Shown one piece after another: positions 1-8,499 of a stretch of DNA of 37,826 nt. The position numbers were made by a program, and so were the translations under genes. The notes under the pieces were generated by a model. It searched no databases and was not told the DNA's origin. It was given only the letters and a program-made list of their open reading frames with translations. This DNA is from Sulfurimonas sp. (GTDB lineage Bacteria > Campylobacterota > Campylobacteria > Campylobacterales > Sulfurimonadaceae), in assembly GCA_021648465.1 (NCBI GenBank), contig JAKISR010000018.1, positions 1 through 37,826 of the forward strand. The letters run 5' to 3'. Numbering within the stretch: position 1 is the first letter of the stretch; each line of letters opens with the position of its first letter.

Positions 1-63
1 TATTATGATAGTTTAAAAATTAATGATGAGGATTACACTAATTCTAGTGAAAATGTAGCATAG
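1..63 (+). CDS. Possible C-terminal tail of an unidentified upstream gene (partial)
   Basis: Frame 1 is open from the window edge to a TAG at 61-63, giving about 20 residues rich in Asp, Asn and Ser. It has no recognisable motif and is too short to assign. It could be the end of the gene preceding the UGA=Gly gene, or chance. A non-coding gap of about 60 bases follows. Confidence 0.25.
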   Translation, partial: YYDSLKINDEDYTNSSENVA

Positions 64-122
64 GGTAACAGGTGTTTAGGGAATTAGATTTTTGAAAAAG
101 TTGTCTTGACAAGTTGGGGTAG

Positions 123-842
123 TATAACCTATGAAAGCAAGATTTTAAGCAAACTATTAAAAGTACAATATCTAACTTCTCACAAGATATTTTTAGTGGA
201 CTTGATAAGCATTACGAAACATTAGATATAGAATCAAGTATGCAATTATCAGAAGCAGATATTACAAGTTTTTCAACCATAGATTCCCCTAGTGATTTAC
301 AACAGCATATAGACAGGATAACAGCTAAATTTCAAAATATAGAAACTCAAGTTTGAAAAATGAAAACATGAGTTTTACAAAATCATAAAATTCAAATGAA
401 AGAACTTTTGGAAATAAAATCTGAACAAAAAGAGAAACAGAAAAAAGTTTTAGAGTTTCTTAAAAAGAGTGGTTTTGATTTAATACCAAAAGAGATTACA
501 AATAGGATTATAAGAGAACTACAAAGTAATACACTAACTATTCCATGACTAGATTTGAGTGTAAAAAATATTGATATAAAAAACTGAATCTTCTGAGAAA
601 GTGGAGCTTTTATTGACAAAGAAGCTTGATTGAACATAAGCTCAAAAATAAATTTAGTAAAATTTGTGAATAAAATAATAAGTTGAAATGTAGATGAGCC
701 TTTGTCAGTTGAGGGTATTGCTAACTGAGTTACTATAGCTGACCCAAATTTTCTTAAACATAAATTTTTAGAAGCTGATGTAGTTGGTGGTATGGGATGG
801 AATTATGGAAAAATTATTAAGAACTTAAAAAAGGTTAATTAG
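123..842 (+). CDS. Gene using TGA as glycine (genetic code 25), unknown product
   Basis: With TGA read as Gly this frame is open for 239 codons to TAG at 840-842. In-frame TGA codons lie at 132, 354, 369, 546, 585, 594, 627, 684 and 726. They fall where Gly fits, for example KNGIFGESGAFIDKEAGLN, where the first, second and fourth Gly are TGA and the third is GGA. I count about eight GGN codons and one TGG, so reading TGA as Trp would give an implausible ten Trp. Under the standard code the frame is shattered. The N-terminal half is helical and charged (Lys/Glu/Gln-rich, coiled-coil-like); the C-terminal half is more globular and ends in Lys/Asn. I do not recognise the family. The start is uncertain: the first in-frame ATG is at 240, but codons 123-239 look coding. 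An in-frame TAG sits at 120, and an ATG at 131 would join this frame if one T of the run at 143-146 were extra. UGA=Gly is known from Gracilibacteria and Absconditabacteria (SR1). Confidence 0.85.
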
Positions 843-844
843 AG

Positions 845-867
845 TCGTTTGAAAAAACGATTTTATT
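845..867 (+). terminator. Rho-independent terminator of the UGA=Gly gene
   Basis: TCGTTT, a GAAA tetraloop and AAACGA form a perfect 6-bp hairpin followed by TTTTATT. It begins three bases after the TAG stop at 840-842. This supports that TAG, and none of the TGAs, is the true end of the gene. Confidence 0.75.
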
Positions 868-938
868 GTGTTTTAAAAATGCTAATTTTGGAAAACTAAA
901 AAAGAATTTTTGAATTTGTATTTCACAATTGAAATTAT

Positions 939-958
939 GGTTACTAATAGGTTACTAA
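939..958 (+). repeat. Tandem GGTTACTAA repeat, 11-bp period, beside the tRNA-Asn site
   Basis: GGTTACTAA occurs at 939-947 and again at 950-958, one helical turn apart, about 70 bp outside the tRNA-Asn fragment. The right end of the 23.9-kb element has the same design with another word (GATTGGAAAT twice, 11-bp period, 48 bp from the att site). Such pairs look like integrase arm-binding sites, so this may be the end of a different element using the same tRNA. The rest of 868-1028 is AT-rich and I see no gene in it. Confidence 0.5.
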
Positions 959-1028
959 AATGATTTTTCTCTAAACTTAAAGTGATTTTGAAAAGTACTT
1001 TAAAGTTCGTATTTTAGGGGTTTGTTGA

Positions 1029-1077
<49 letters not shown>

Positions 1078-1104
1078 TTATATCTAATTTCTAAAGTTTT
1101 CTTA

Positions 1105-1210
1105 AGTCTTCCAAATCTTTCTACATTCTCCTATAATAGGGTATAATTATGATACAATGCTTTTTATAGTCTTCCAATGTTTTCCAAGTATTTAACTAAT
1201 CTAATTGGAA
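1105..1210. repeat. Candidate integrase arm-type sites, left end
   Basis: AGTCTTCCAA occurs at 1105-1114 and 1169-1178. A third TTCCAA lies at 1183-1188, ten bases after the one at 1173, and an inverted TTGGAA is at 1205-1210. The same core in inverse orientation, GATTGGAAAT, is doubled at the right end (24854-24874). Paired short sites at both ends next to the att core are what lambda-type integrases bind with their N-terminal domain. The binding role is inferred. Confidence 0.55.
1132..1158 (+). promoter_or_regulatory. Candidate integrase promoter with three -10-like hexamers
   Basis: TATAAT at 1132-1137, TATAAT at 1142-1147 and TACAAT at 1153-1158 lie 80-110 bases before the int start. 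The TTCCAA arm-type sites flank them on both sides, so integrase binding could repress its own transcription (inference). No strong -35 is obvious, which is common in Campylobacterota. Confidence 0.45.
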
Positions 1211-1241
1211 ACTTTTCGGAAATAAAGTCAAGGAGTAGGAT

Positions 1242-2603
1242 GTGGAAAAAATTCATAAAGAAACAAATTTTAAAAATATATATTACAGAGATACACCTAA
1301 AGGTAAAATATATTATGTATTACATCAAAGTAGAAAAAAAGTTATAGAGAAAGATATTTGTAAAGAAGGAGATGATATTTCTCCGCAGGAAGCCTACACA
1401 AAATATATTAACAAAAAAAATGCAATGCAACGACATCCTACCAAGTATCAAAATGTATTTTTTCGTGAATCCAAAACCAATGGTAAAAAAGATAAATCAT
1501 ATTATTTTACTCATAATGGTATTGAAACAATGGTAGGGAAAGATTCTCAAGGTGTTGGTGTTACATTTACATACCAAAAGTACACCGAAACAGTTAATAA
1601 ATTACGCTTAGGAGAAGAACCTCCAATCAAAAGAAAGAGAAGAAATATAGTCACTTTTGATGATGCTTTTTCCTCTTATATAGTTCATGCAAAAACAGAG
1701 AAAAAAACTTGGGATAAAGATGAAGAACTCTATACCAATCATTTGAGTAGTTTTCATCAGAGAGAACTTGTTAGCTTGACTCAGATAGATTTTAACAACT
1801 TAAAAAATGAAAAGTTAAAAACACATGCAGAGAGAACTGTTACCTACATCTTAGCAGTTGCTCGTCAAATCATCAATTATGCCATTAACAGTGGCATAGT
1901 GAAGAATTATTCTAATCCAATTAGTAATGGTAAAGTAAAAGTTAAATCTAAACATAGCATTAGTAATGAAAAAACTGGCTTTTTTACTCGTGAACAAGCT
2001 GAACAATTACTTGAAAAACTTCAAGAGTACAAAGGCTCTACATCACATATTTATGAGCTTACGGTTCTTTTATTGCATAGTGGAGCAAGGTTTTCAGAAG
2101 TTACTTCCTTGACTTGGGATGATATAAATTTTAAGCAAGGCACTATCTATTTTAAATCTACCAAAGATGGTAATGAGAGACATATTTCAATGAGTAAACT
2201 TGTTGAAGAGGTCTTAAAATCACTTCCAAAAAGTAAAAGTGAGCTAATCTTATCTACATTTAGAGGTACTCAAATTTTACAAATGAATAAAAAATGGCAG
2301 CAAGTTGTTGATTCCATTATTCCAAATAACATAGTCACAGTTAAAAAAACTGATGATGAAGGGAATATGAGAGAGTTAAGTGATGCAGAAAAACAGTTGT
2401 TAAAAAAACAGATAAAAAAACGACTCACTACACATAGCCTTCGCCATACGCATGCTTCTTGGATGGCTATAAGCGGAAATTTTAACCTGATGGAAATCCG
2501 TGATGAGTTAGGTCACAAGAGTATTAAGATGACGGAACGGTATGCTCATTTACTTCCAAAAGATAGACATCGTAAAACTAATGAGTTATTTGATAATATT
2601 TAA
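1242..2603 (+). CDS. Tyrosine recombinase / phage-type integrase
   Basis: A 453-residue site-specific recombinase, expected to integrate and excise the element at tRNA-Asn. The catalytic set is visible: Arg283 in HSGARFSE, His398-x-x-Arg401 in HSLRHTHASW, His425 in ELGHKSIKMT and nucleophile Tyr434 in TERYAHL. A core-binding (SAM-like) domain precedes at about 140-230, and the first 130 residues form an arm-binding-type N-terminal domain. The start is GTG at 1242, spaced six bases from AGGAG at 1231-1235; an overlapping ATG at 1240 is in another frame. The gene reads away from attL and its stop overlaps the convergent helical-repeat gene by three or four bases. It appears intact. Confidence 0.93.
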   Translation: MEKIHKETNFKNIYYRDTPKGKIYYVLHQSRKKVIEKDICKEGDDISPQEAYTKYINKKNAMQRHPTKYQNVFFRESKTNGKKDKSYYFTHNGIETMVGKDSQGVGVTFTYQKYTETVNKLRLGEEPPIKRKRRNIVTFDDAFSSYIVHAKTEKKTWDKDEELYTNHLSSFHQRELVSLTQIDFNNLKNEKLKTHAERTVTYILAVARQIINYAINSGIVKNYSNPISNGKVKVKSKHSISNEKTGFFTREQAEQLLEKLQEYKGSTSHIYELTVLLLHSGARFSEVTSLTWDDINFKQGTIYFKSTKDGNERHISMSKLVEEVLKSLPKSKSELILSTFRGTQILQMNKKWQQVVDSIIPNNIVTVKKTDDEGNMRELSDAEKQLLKKQIKKRLTTHSLRHTHASWMAISGNFNLMEIRDELGHKSIKMTERYAHLLPKDRHRKTNELFDNI

Positions 2604-3439
2604 TTAGATTTTTTCAATACTATTAATTTAACTGCTTCACTTGGTTTCTTAATATATTTAATATTATTACTATCTTGATTAATAGCTTTAAGCTGAGCTT
2701 TTTCAGTTGGATTTTTAATATATACAATATTTGTACTATCTTTTTCAAGTGCTTCAAGTTGAAGTTCTTCACTTGGGTTTCTAATAAACTCTATGGAGCA
2801 ACCATAATGTTTTACTGATTCTACCTTAACAGCTGAACTTGCTCTTTTTATAAAACGAAGAGCATCTGAATATCTCTTTACTGCTTCAAGTTGAACTTTT
2901 TCTGTCGGTTTTGTAATAAAACGAAAAGCATCTAAATCTCTTATAGTTGCTTCTAATTGCACTTTTTCAGTTGGATTATTTATAAATCGTATTGAATCAC
3001 TTAATAAGTTTACCGCTAATAATTGCACTATTTCACTTGGATTTTCAATTAATTTAATAAAATTTGGATTTTGTGTAATCGCAAAGACTTGAACGTTTAT
3101 AGTTGGATTTTTAATATACTTTAAAGCAGATACAGATTGTTTAATTGCTTCAAGCTGAATTTTCTCATTTGGATTTTTAATATACTTTATTGCCACTCCG
3201 CAATCTTCTATGTTATCAAGTGCATCATAAATGTCTAAAATTTTAAATTCATGTTTAGTTATAGCTGTTAATTGAACTAATTCACTTGGGCTATCAATAA
3301 ATTCAATTGTATTACCACATCTTTTAACTGCTTCTAATTGTACTGCTTCACTTGGATTTTTAATATATTTTAAAGCAATAATATTATTTCTTACTGCTTC
3401 AAGCTGAACTTCTTCACTTTTATCGTTTAAGCATGCCAT
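2600..3439 (-). CDS. Short helical-repeat (solenoid) protein, cargo of unknown role
   Basis: This 279-residue protein is built almost wholly of about twelve units of 21-23 residues with the pattern hhYIKNPSExVQLEAVKxxxxx, where h is hydrophobic. The periodicity suggests a two-helix alpha-solenoid, similar in style to DUF4116 or HEAT-like repeats. There is no signal peptide, membrane segment or catalytic motif, so a scaffold or binding role is the safest reading. The gene is convergent with int and lies next to a remnant of a repA-like gene, in the part of the element where cargo was inserted. The repeat near residues 68-85 is degenerate. Function unknown. Confidence 0.75.
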   Translation of the reverse strand: MACLNDKSEEVQLEAVRNNIIALKYIKNPSEAVQLEAVKRCGNTIEFIDSPSELVQLTAITKHEFKILDIYDALDNIEDCGVAIKYIKNPNEKIQLEAIKQSVSALKYIKNPTINVQVFAITQNPNFIKLIENPSEIVQLLAVNLLSDSIRFINNPTEKVQLEATIRDLDAFRFITKPTEKVQLEAVKRYSDALRFIKRASSAVKVESVKHYGCSIEFIRNPSEELQLEALEKDSTNIVYIKNPTEKAQLKAINQDSNNIKYIKKPSEAVKLIVLKKSN

Positions 3440-3491
3440 TGAACACCTTTAAAAAAAGATTAATAGATTTTTTCACATTATATTATAATAT

Positions 3492-3607
3492 AAAAATAAA
3501 ACGAGTATCTTCAAAAGCATTACTATTTTGCTTGGCATCAGTATAGAGTTTATTAAATATTTCTTGTGGGCTAACATCTAACTTTGAACTATGAATATAA
3601 ATAAAAG
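3492..3607 (-). pseudogene. Remnant of a second RepA-like ATPase gene
   Basis: The minus strand encodes an open stretch including IYIHSSKLDVSPQEIF and TDAKQNSNAFEDT. It matches the intact RepA-like ATPase of this element (codons within about 18300-18412), with mostly synonymous or conservative differences. Similarity stops abruptly on both sides, and the Walker A part and C-terminus are missing. The reverse orientation and divergence show it comes from a related element rather than a recent copy. No other gene is seen in 3440-3686. Confidence 0.85.
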
Positions 3608-3649
3608 TATTTGTTTGTACATATTATTAGAAATATTACTTAATTTTGC

Positions 3650-3655
3650 TAAAAT
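3650..3655 (+). promoter_or_regulatory. Candidate promoter of the defence operon
   Basis: TGCTAAAAT (TAAAAT at 3650-3655 with an extended-10 TG) lies about 35 bases before hsdR. A second hexamer, TATAAT at 3667-3672, is too close to the start codon to leave room for the ribosome site AAGG at 3673-3676. All genes to 14459 are closely spaced, so this may drive the whole operon. Confidence 0.4.
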
Positions 3656-3686
3656 ATACTTAATTATATAATAAGGTATATTTTCT

Positions 3687-6389
3687 ATGAATGAAGCTCA
3701 AACTCGTGCTAATTTAATTGATGATGAATTGATAAAGTGCGGATGGAATATTAAAGATATTACGAAAGTAGTTGAAGAGTATGAAATAGACCTTGATGAT
3801 GACTTACCAAAGTTTTTTGACAGAACAAGACGCTATGTTGATTATGTTCTACTCAATAAAACGGGTCATATTATTGCTATTGTTGAAGCTAAAAGAGAAA
3901 ATAAAGCCGTTGGTTCTGCTAAGACACAAGCAGAATACTATGTTAGAAGAATTAAAAACACTCAGGGCTTCGCACCATTTGTTTATATTACTAATGGACT
4001 TGAAATAGAATTTTGGGATACTGAAAATTATCCAATCAGAAAAGTTTTATCATATCACTCACTTGATGATTTGCAAACTTACAAAAAACGAAATGACAAT
4101 AACATAACACTGTCTTCTGAACTACTAAACAAAGATATAGCAGGAAGATACTACCAAGTTAACGCTATCACTAAATCACTTGAAACTCTTACAGATAAAC
4201 ATAGAAGTATTTTATGGGTTATGGCTACTGGAACTGGAAAAACAAGAACGATTATATCTCTTGTAGATATTCTACTTCGTCAAGGTTTCATTAAAAGAGT
4301 TTTATTCTTAGCAGATAGAAGAGAGTTAGCCCGTCAAGCTATGGACAACTTCAAAGAGCATTTACCAAATCAATCACGAGAGAGAATTGAAACGGGAAGT
4401 TTTCAAAAAGACAAAAGACTTTATGTGTCAACTTATCAAACTATGATGAGCTTACTTAAAAAAACTGATATATCTCAGGGCTTTTTTGATTTGATTATTG
4501 CTGATGAAAGTCATAGAAGTATTTACAACTATTACGGACAACTATTCTTAAAGTTTGATGCCATCAAGTTAGGTCTAACAGCTACACCAGTTGATTTTAT
4601 AGATAGAGATACCTTTCAGTTTTTTGGAACGGATAAAGGTAATCCAACTTTTGCTTATACTTATGAAGAAGCTATTAAAGATGAGTATCTCTCTGATTAT
4701 GAAGTTATGAGTGTTCAGACTAAGTTTCAAGAAGATGGAATAAAGTTTGACTTACTTCCAAAAGAGGAACAAGAGAAACTTAAAAATAGTGGATATACAG
4801 CAGAAGATATAGACTATGAGGGTTCAACTATTGAGCGGATGGTAATCAATGATGATACCAATAGAAAAATATTAACTACCTTTATGAAGAACTGCTACTA
4901 CCACCCTATAACTAATCTACCATCAAAAACTATAATCTTCGCAGTAAGCAAGAAACACGCTTATAGATTAGAACAATTATTCAATGAACTATTTCCACAG
5001 TATCACTCAAAAGTAGCTAAGGTCATTGTGTCTGAGCTAAACAATACAGAAGAACTTATCAAAGAGTTCCGAGATACGACAAGTGAATTTAACATAGCTA
5101 TATCAGTTGATATGCTTGACACGGGAATAGATGTTCCAAGTATTATGAACCTTGTGTTTGCTAAACCCGTATTTAGTAGAGCTAAGTTTTGGCAGATGAT
5201 AGGGAGAGGAACAAGACTTTATGATGAACAGTTTCATAAAGAGAAGTTTGTTATATTTGACTTTTGGGGTAATTTTGAATACTTTAATTCTAAGCCTGAT
5301 GGATTTGAACCAAGCGAGCAGATAAGCCTAAATAGAAAACTATTCAATGAAAATATGATACTTCTCAAACAACTTCAAGGCGATGAATTTGAGTATGTAA
5401 AGCAAGAGATAAAATCACAGATAGAAGCACTTCCAAGAGATGATTATTTTATTAAATCAAAAGCTACTCTATTGTCAAAAGTGAATGATGATTTTTACAA
5501 CAACATAAAAGCCAACCTTTTAGGACTTGGAAATATATCTGAGCTAATAGACAGAATAGAAGTTAAAGAACCACAAGAGCTACAATTTAGAGTAAAGATT
5601 AAGAAGCTTCAAAATGTTAAAATCAAAGAAGATACAAAAGCGATAGAGAGCCGTATTAACTCTATCTTGGTTGATATTGAAAAGCTACGAATAAATAAAA
5701 GCTTGTCAATTATAGATGACAACATAGAGCTACTTGATAAGCTAAGTGATGGTAAGTATTGGTATGAGTTAGACTTTACCAATACAAACGAAATAACGAA
5801 CATCATCGCACCACTCATGAAGTATAAATCAAAGGCTGAAATCGTTGTAGGGCATTTTGACTTAGAGGATTTTATTGATACAAGTAAAATCAAAACTGCC
5901 AAACCATTAAATCAAAGTGTTGATTTGGAAGCTTATGATGAGCATATACTTCAAGTAATACAGAGACTTGTAAATGAAAGTCCTACATTACAGCAGTTGT
6001 TTGTGGGTGGAGAGCTTCAAGGTAAAGATATTGAAGTATTAAAAGATGAGCTTTTAAAAGAAAATATAGAGGTAGAAAAACTAAGTGAATTATTTGAATG
6101 TAAATCAAATGATATAGTAGATATATTCAAAGCAATCATTAGTAAGAAAGAGTATAAACTTCCATATCTTTTAGATGCTTTTTTATCAGAACATAAACTA
6201 AGTTCAAATCAAATAGACTTTATAAAAGCTATTAAGCATTATGTAGAAGAGAAGCACGATATACAAAGAACTGATTTAGTAAAAAATCCATTTACTAAGT
6301 TTCATAAAATGGGAATACAAGGAATGTTCAAAGGCTCACTTATGACTGAGCTTGTAGAGATAATAGATGATAAAGAGGAAGAGGCTTAA
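3687..6389 (+). CDS. hsdR: Type I restriction enzyme R subunit (HsdR)
   Basis: The 900-residue motor and nuclease subunit of a type I restriction-modification system; with HsdM and HsdS it translocates and cleaves unmethylated DNA. The nuclease domain shows Asp52 in YVDYVL and Glu67-Ala-Lys69 in IVEAKRE, the PD-(D/E)XK triad. The helicase core follows: Walker A ATGTGKT (180-186), DESH (273-276), motif III TATP (298-301) and motif VI around QMIGRGTRL. The C-terminal 250 residues fit the EcoEI-type region that binds the methylase. Length is normal for this subfamily. Its TAA overlaps the hsdS ATG by one base. The partner hsdM lies over 6 kb downstream, beyond the inserted ABC-3C and nuclease genes. 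Confidence 0.93.
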   Translation: MNEAQTRANLIDDELIKCGWNIKDITKVVEEYEIDLDDDLPKFFDRTRRYVDYVLLNKTGHIIAIVEAKRENKAVGSAKTQAEYYVRRIKNTQGFAPFVYITNGLEIEFWDTENYPIRKVLSYHSLDDLQTYKKRNDNNITLSSELLNKDIAGRYYQVNAITKSLETLTDKHRSILWVMATGTGKTRTIISLVDILLRQGFIKRVLFLADRRELARQAMDNFKEHLPNQSRERIETGSFQKDKRLYVSTYQTMMSLLKKTDISQGFFDLIIADESHRSIYNYYGQLFLKFDAIKLGLTATPVDFIDRDTFQFFGTDKGNPTFAYTYEEAIKDEYLSDYEVMSVQTKFQEDGIKFDLLPKEEQEKLKNSGYTAEDIDYEGSTIERMVINDDTNRKILTTFMKNCYYHPITNLPSKTIIFAVSKKHAYRLEQLFNELFPQYHSKVAKVIVSELNNTEELIKEFRDTTSEFNIAISVDMLDTGIDVPSIMNLVFAKPVFSRAKFWQMIGRGTRLYDEQFHKEKFVIFDFWGNFEYFNSKPDGFEPSEQISLNRKLFNENMILLKQLQGDEFEYVKQEIKSQIEALPRDDYFIKSKATLLSKVNDDFYNNIKANLLGLGNISELIDRIEVKEPQELQFRVKIKKLQNVKIKEDTKAIESRINSILVDIEKLRINKSLSIIDDNIELLDKLSDGKYWYELDFTNTNEITNIIAPLMKYKSKAEIVVGHFDLEDFIDTSKIKTAKPLNQSVDLEAYDEHILQVIQRLVNESPTLQQLFVGGELQGKDIEVLKDELLKENIEVEKLSELFECKSNDIVDIFKAIISKKEYKLPYLLDAFLSEHKLSSNQIDFIKAIKHYVEEKHDIQRTDLVKNPFTKFHKMGIQGMFKGSLMTELVEIIDDKEEEA

Positions 6390-7579
6390 TGCTTGATAAG
6401 ATAAGTAATCATATTGAAAATCCAATTAGTGGAGATTGGGGTAGTGATGTAGATGAAAAAACAGAAAATTTTACATTCGTATTAAGAACAACAAATTTTA
6501 CAAATATTGGCAGAGTCAATTACTCAGATGTTGTAAAAAGAGATATTTTTTCATTTGTAGTAGATAGAAAACGATTAAAGAAGAATGATGTAATTATTGA
6601 AAAATCTGGTGGAAGCGATAAAATACCCGTTGGTAGAGTTATATTTTTTGATATTGATGAAGATAACTATATGTGTAATAATTTTACAAGTATATTAAGA
6701 TGTAAAGATACATTAAACTCAAAATACTTATTTTATTATTTATTTAGAAATCATAAGCATAGGATTACGGTTTCTTACCAAAACAAAACAACAGGTATTA
6801 GAAACTTACAATTAAAAAGATACCTAAATACTAACATTCCAATCCCACCACTCCCACAACAAGAAAAGATAGTAAAAGTTCTTGATATTAGCTCACAGTT
6901 GATAGAGAAACAAAAAGAGCTTATAGCAGAGTATGATTTGTTCTTAAAATCAAAGTTTATAGGGATGTTTGGCGATATTAAAAATAATCCTTATAATTTT
7001 GATATTGAACCACTTTCAAAATTTGGAAAAATTATTACGGGAAATACACCACCAAGAAAAGAGCTTGAAAATTATGATGATGATTTTATAGAGTGGATTA
7101 AAACTAATAATATATCTTCAAATAAACTATATATAGCAACAGCGAAAGAATATCTATCTGAGTTAGGTATGTCAAGGGGAAGAACATTAGAGAAAGGTGG
7201 ATTACTAATAGCTTGTATTGCCGGAAGTATTAAGTCTATTGGTAGTATAGCAATGACTGATAGAAAAATTACTTTCAATCAACAGATTAATGCTATACAA
7301 CCAAATAAAGATGTAAATTCATTATATTTGTATTGGCTTATAAAGTTGAATAAAAACTACATACATACATTTGCTACTTCAAGTATGAAAAAAATGATTA
7401 GTAAAGGTGTATTTCAAGAGATACCATTTATTAAAGCACCTTTTGATTTACAAAATAAATTTTCTGATATAGCATCAAGAATAGACACTATTAAGAACCA
7501 AGAAACTCAAAAGTTAGAATATTTAGAAACACTTCATAAAAGTCTCATGGATAAAGCCTTTAAAGGAGAAATAAAATGA
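6389..7579 (+). CDS. hsdS: Type I restriction specificity subunit (HsdS)
   Basis: A 396-residue protein with two target-recognition domains, each expected to read one half of a bipartite DNA site. The central conserved helix begins at PPLPQQEKIV (about 153-162), and the C-terminal counterpart ends with LHKSLMDKAFKGE, the usual HsdS spacer helices. It is translationally coupled to hsdR (1-bp overlap), and its TGA overlaps the start of the next gene (ATGA). The recognition sequence cannot be predicted from sequence alone. Here hsdS follows hsdR and not hsdM, an unusual order. Confidence 0.9.
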   Translation: MLDKISNHIENPISGDWGSDVDEKTENFTFVLRTTNFTNIGRVNYSDVVKRDIFSFVVDRKRLKKNDVIIEKSGGSDKIPVGRVIFFDIDEDNYMCNNFTSILRCKDTLNSKYLFYYLFRNHKHRITVSYQNKTTGIRNLQLKRYLNTNIPIPPLPQQEKIVKVLDISSQLIEKQKELIAEYDLFLKSKFIGMFGDIKNNPYNFDIEPLSKFGKIITGNTPPRKELENYDDDFIEWIKTNNISSNKLYIATAKEYLSELGMSRGRTLEKGGLLIACIAGSIKSIGSIAMTDRKITFNQQINAIQPNKDVNSLYLYWLIKLNKNYIHTFATSSMKKMISKGVFQEIPFIKAPFDLQNKFSDIASRIDTIKNQETQKLEYLETLHKSLMDKAFKGEIK

Positions 7580-8499
7580 AATACCCATTGAATGAGCTAA
7601 GTTCGGGAGAATTTGAAAATGTTGTGGCTTCAATATGTGAAGAGATATTAGGTACTGGAATTATTGTTTTTTCAGAAGGAAAAGATGGTGGTAGAGATGC
7701 GAAGTTCACTGGAAGAGCAAACTCATTTCCAAGTGAAGCTTCTCCTTGGGATGGTAAGATAATTATACAAGCTAAACATACTGTAAAAATTGGAGCAAGT
7801 TGTTCTGATAGTGATTTTTCGACTACATTGAAAAAAGAAGTATTAAGTATTAAAGATTTAAAAGATGATGAAAAATTAGATTACTACTTCATTTTTACCA
7901 ATAGAAAGCTCTCAGGACTCCAGGATCCAAAAATTGAAGACTTTATAACAGATGAATTAGATGTTGAAAATGTTGTAATAGGTGAAGAGAGAATACAAAA
8001 ATGGCTTCATGACTATCCTTCTATTGTTAAGAAAAATAATCTCAGTAGATTATTATTGCCCTTAGAATTTTATGAAGAGGATTTAAAAATTTTGATTACA
8101 AGGTTCTCTGAAATAGATTTCGACGGCGAAGAACTACAAGAAATTACAAGAAACAACGACAGAATACCAATTAGTGAAAAAAATGATTTAAACAAATTAA
8201 GTCAGGATTATTTTAATAGTATATTTAAAAAGTCAATGAATGATTTTAGCAAGATAGAAACATTTATAAAAAATCCTAAGAACAGAGAAATTCAAAATTT
8301 TTATGATAATACAATAGATGATATACAGTCAAAGATACTTGTGAAAAGAAGTGAATTTAGTACTTTTGAAGAGATTATAGAGTACCTCTATGATTTCGTT
8401 TTTCAGAACCATTCAGATGAGTTAAAGAATGATAGAAGACTAATAAGAACATTTTTACATTATATGTATTTTCACTGCGATATAGGAGTGATGGAATGA
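7576..8499 (+). CDS. ABC-3C system effector with PD-(D/E)XK nuclease domain
   Basis: A 307-residue protein. The N-terminal 100 residues resemble Mrr/restriction-endonuclease-like folds: Glu14 in the first helix, Asp41 in DGGRDA and Gln65-Ala-Lys67 in IIQAKH form an E-D-QxK active site. The C-terminal part (about 190-307) is helical and unlike a nuclease, consistent with the C-terminal interaction domain of ABC-three-component (ABC-3C) effectors. The assignment rests mainly on neighbours: a tiny middle component and an SMC-like ATPase follow with overlapping starts, the set defined for ABC-3C conflict systems. A role as the DNA-cutting effector is inferred. Confidence 0.75.
   Translation: MKYPLNELSSGEFENVVASICEEILGTGIIVFSEGKDGGRDAKFTGRANSFPSEASPWDGKIIIQAKHTVKIGASCSDSDFSTTLKKEVLSIKDLKDDEKLDYYFIFTNRKLSGLQDPKIEDFITDELDVENVVIGEERIQKWLHDYPSIVKKNNLSRLLLPLEFYEEDLKILITRFSEIDFDGEELQEITRNNDRIPISEKNDLNKLSQDYFNSIFKKSMNDFSKIETFIKNPKNREIQNFYDNTIDDIQSKILVKRSEFSTFEEIIEYLYDFVFQNHSDELKNDRRLIRTFLHYMYFHCDIGVME

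Noticed and set aside
392..637. Minus-strand 81-codon frame in the foreign segment
   Set aside because: It is a shadow of the UGA=Gly gene: low-complexity Phe/Ser/Ile sequence, no ribosome site, and the opposite strand has a coherent protein and terminator.
123..842. Reading TGA as tryptophan (code 4) for the foreign gene
   Set aside because: It would give ten Trp in 239 residues, clustered in polar segments such as KN-x-IF-x-ESG. Glycine fits every position and matches the composition from GGN codons.
3440..3686. A complete small gene before hsdR
   Set aside because: The only coding-like stretch is the truncated RepA-like fragment, which lacks a start and the conserved motifs.
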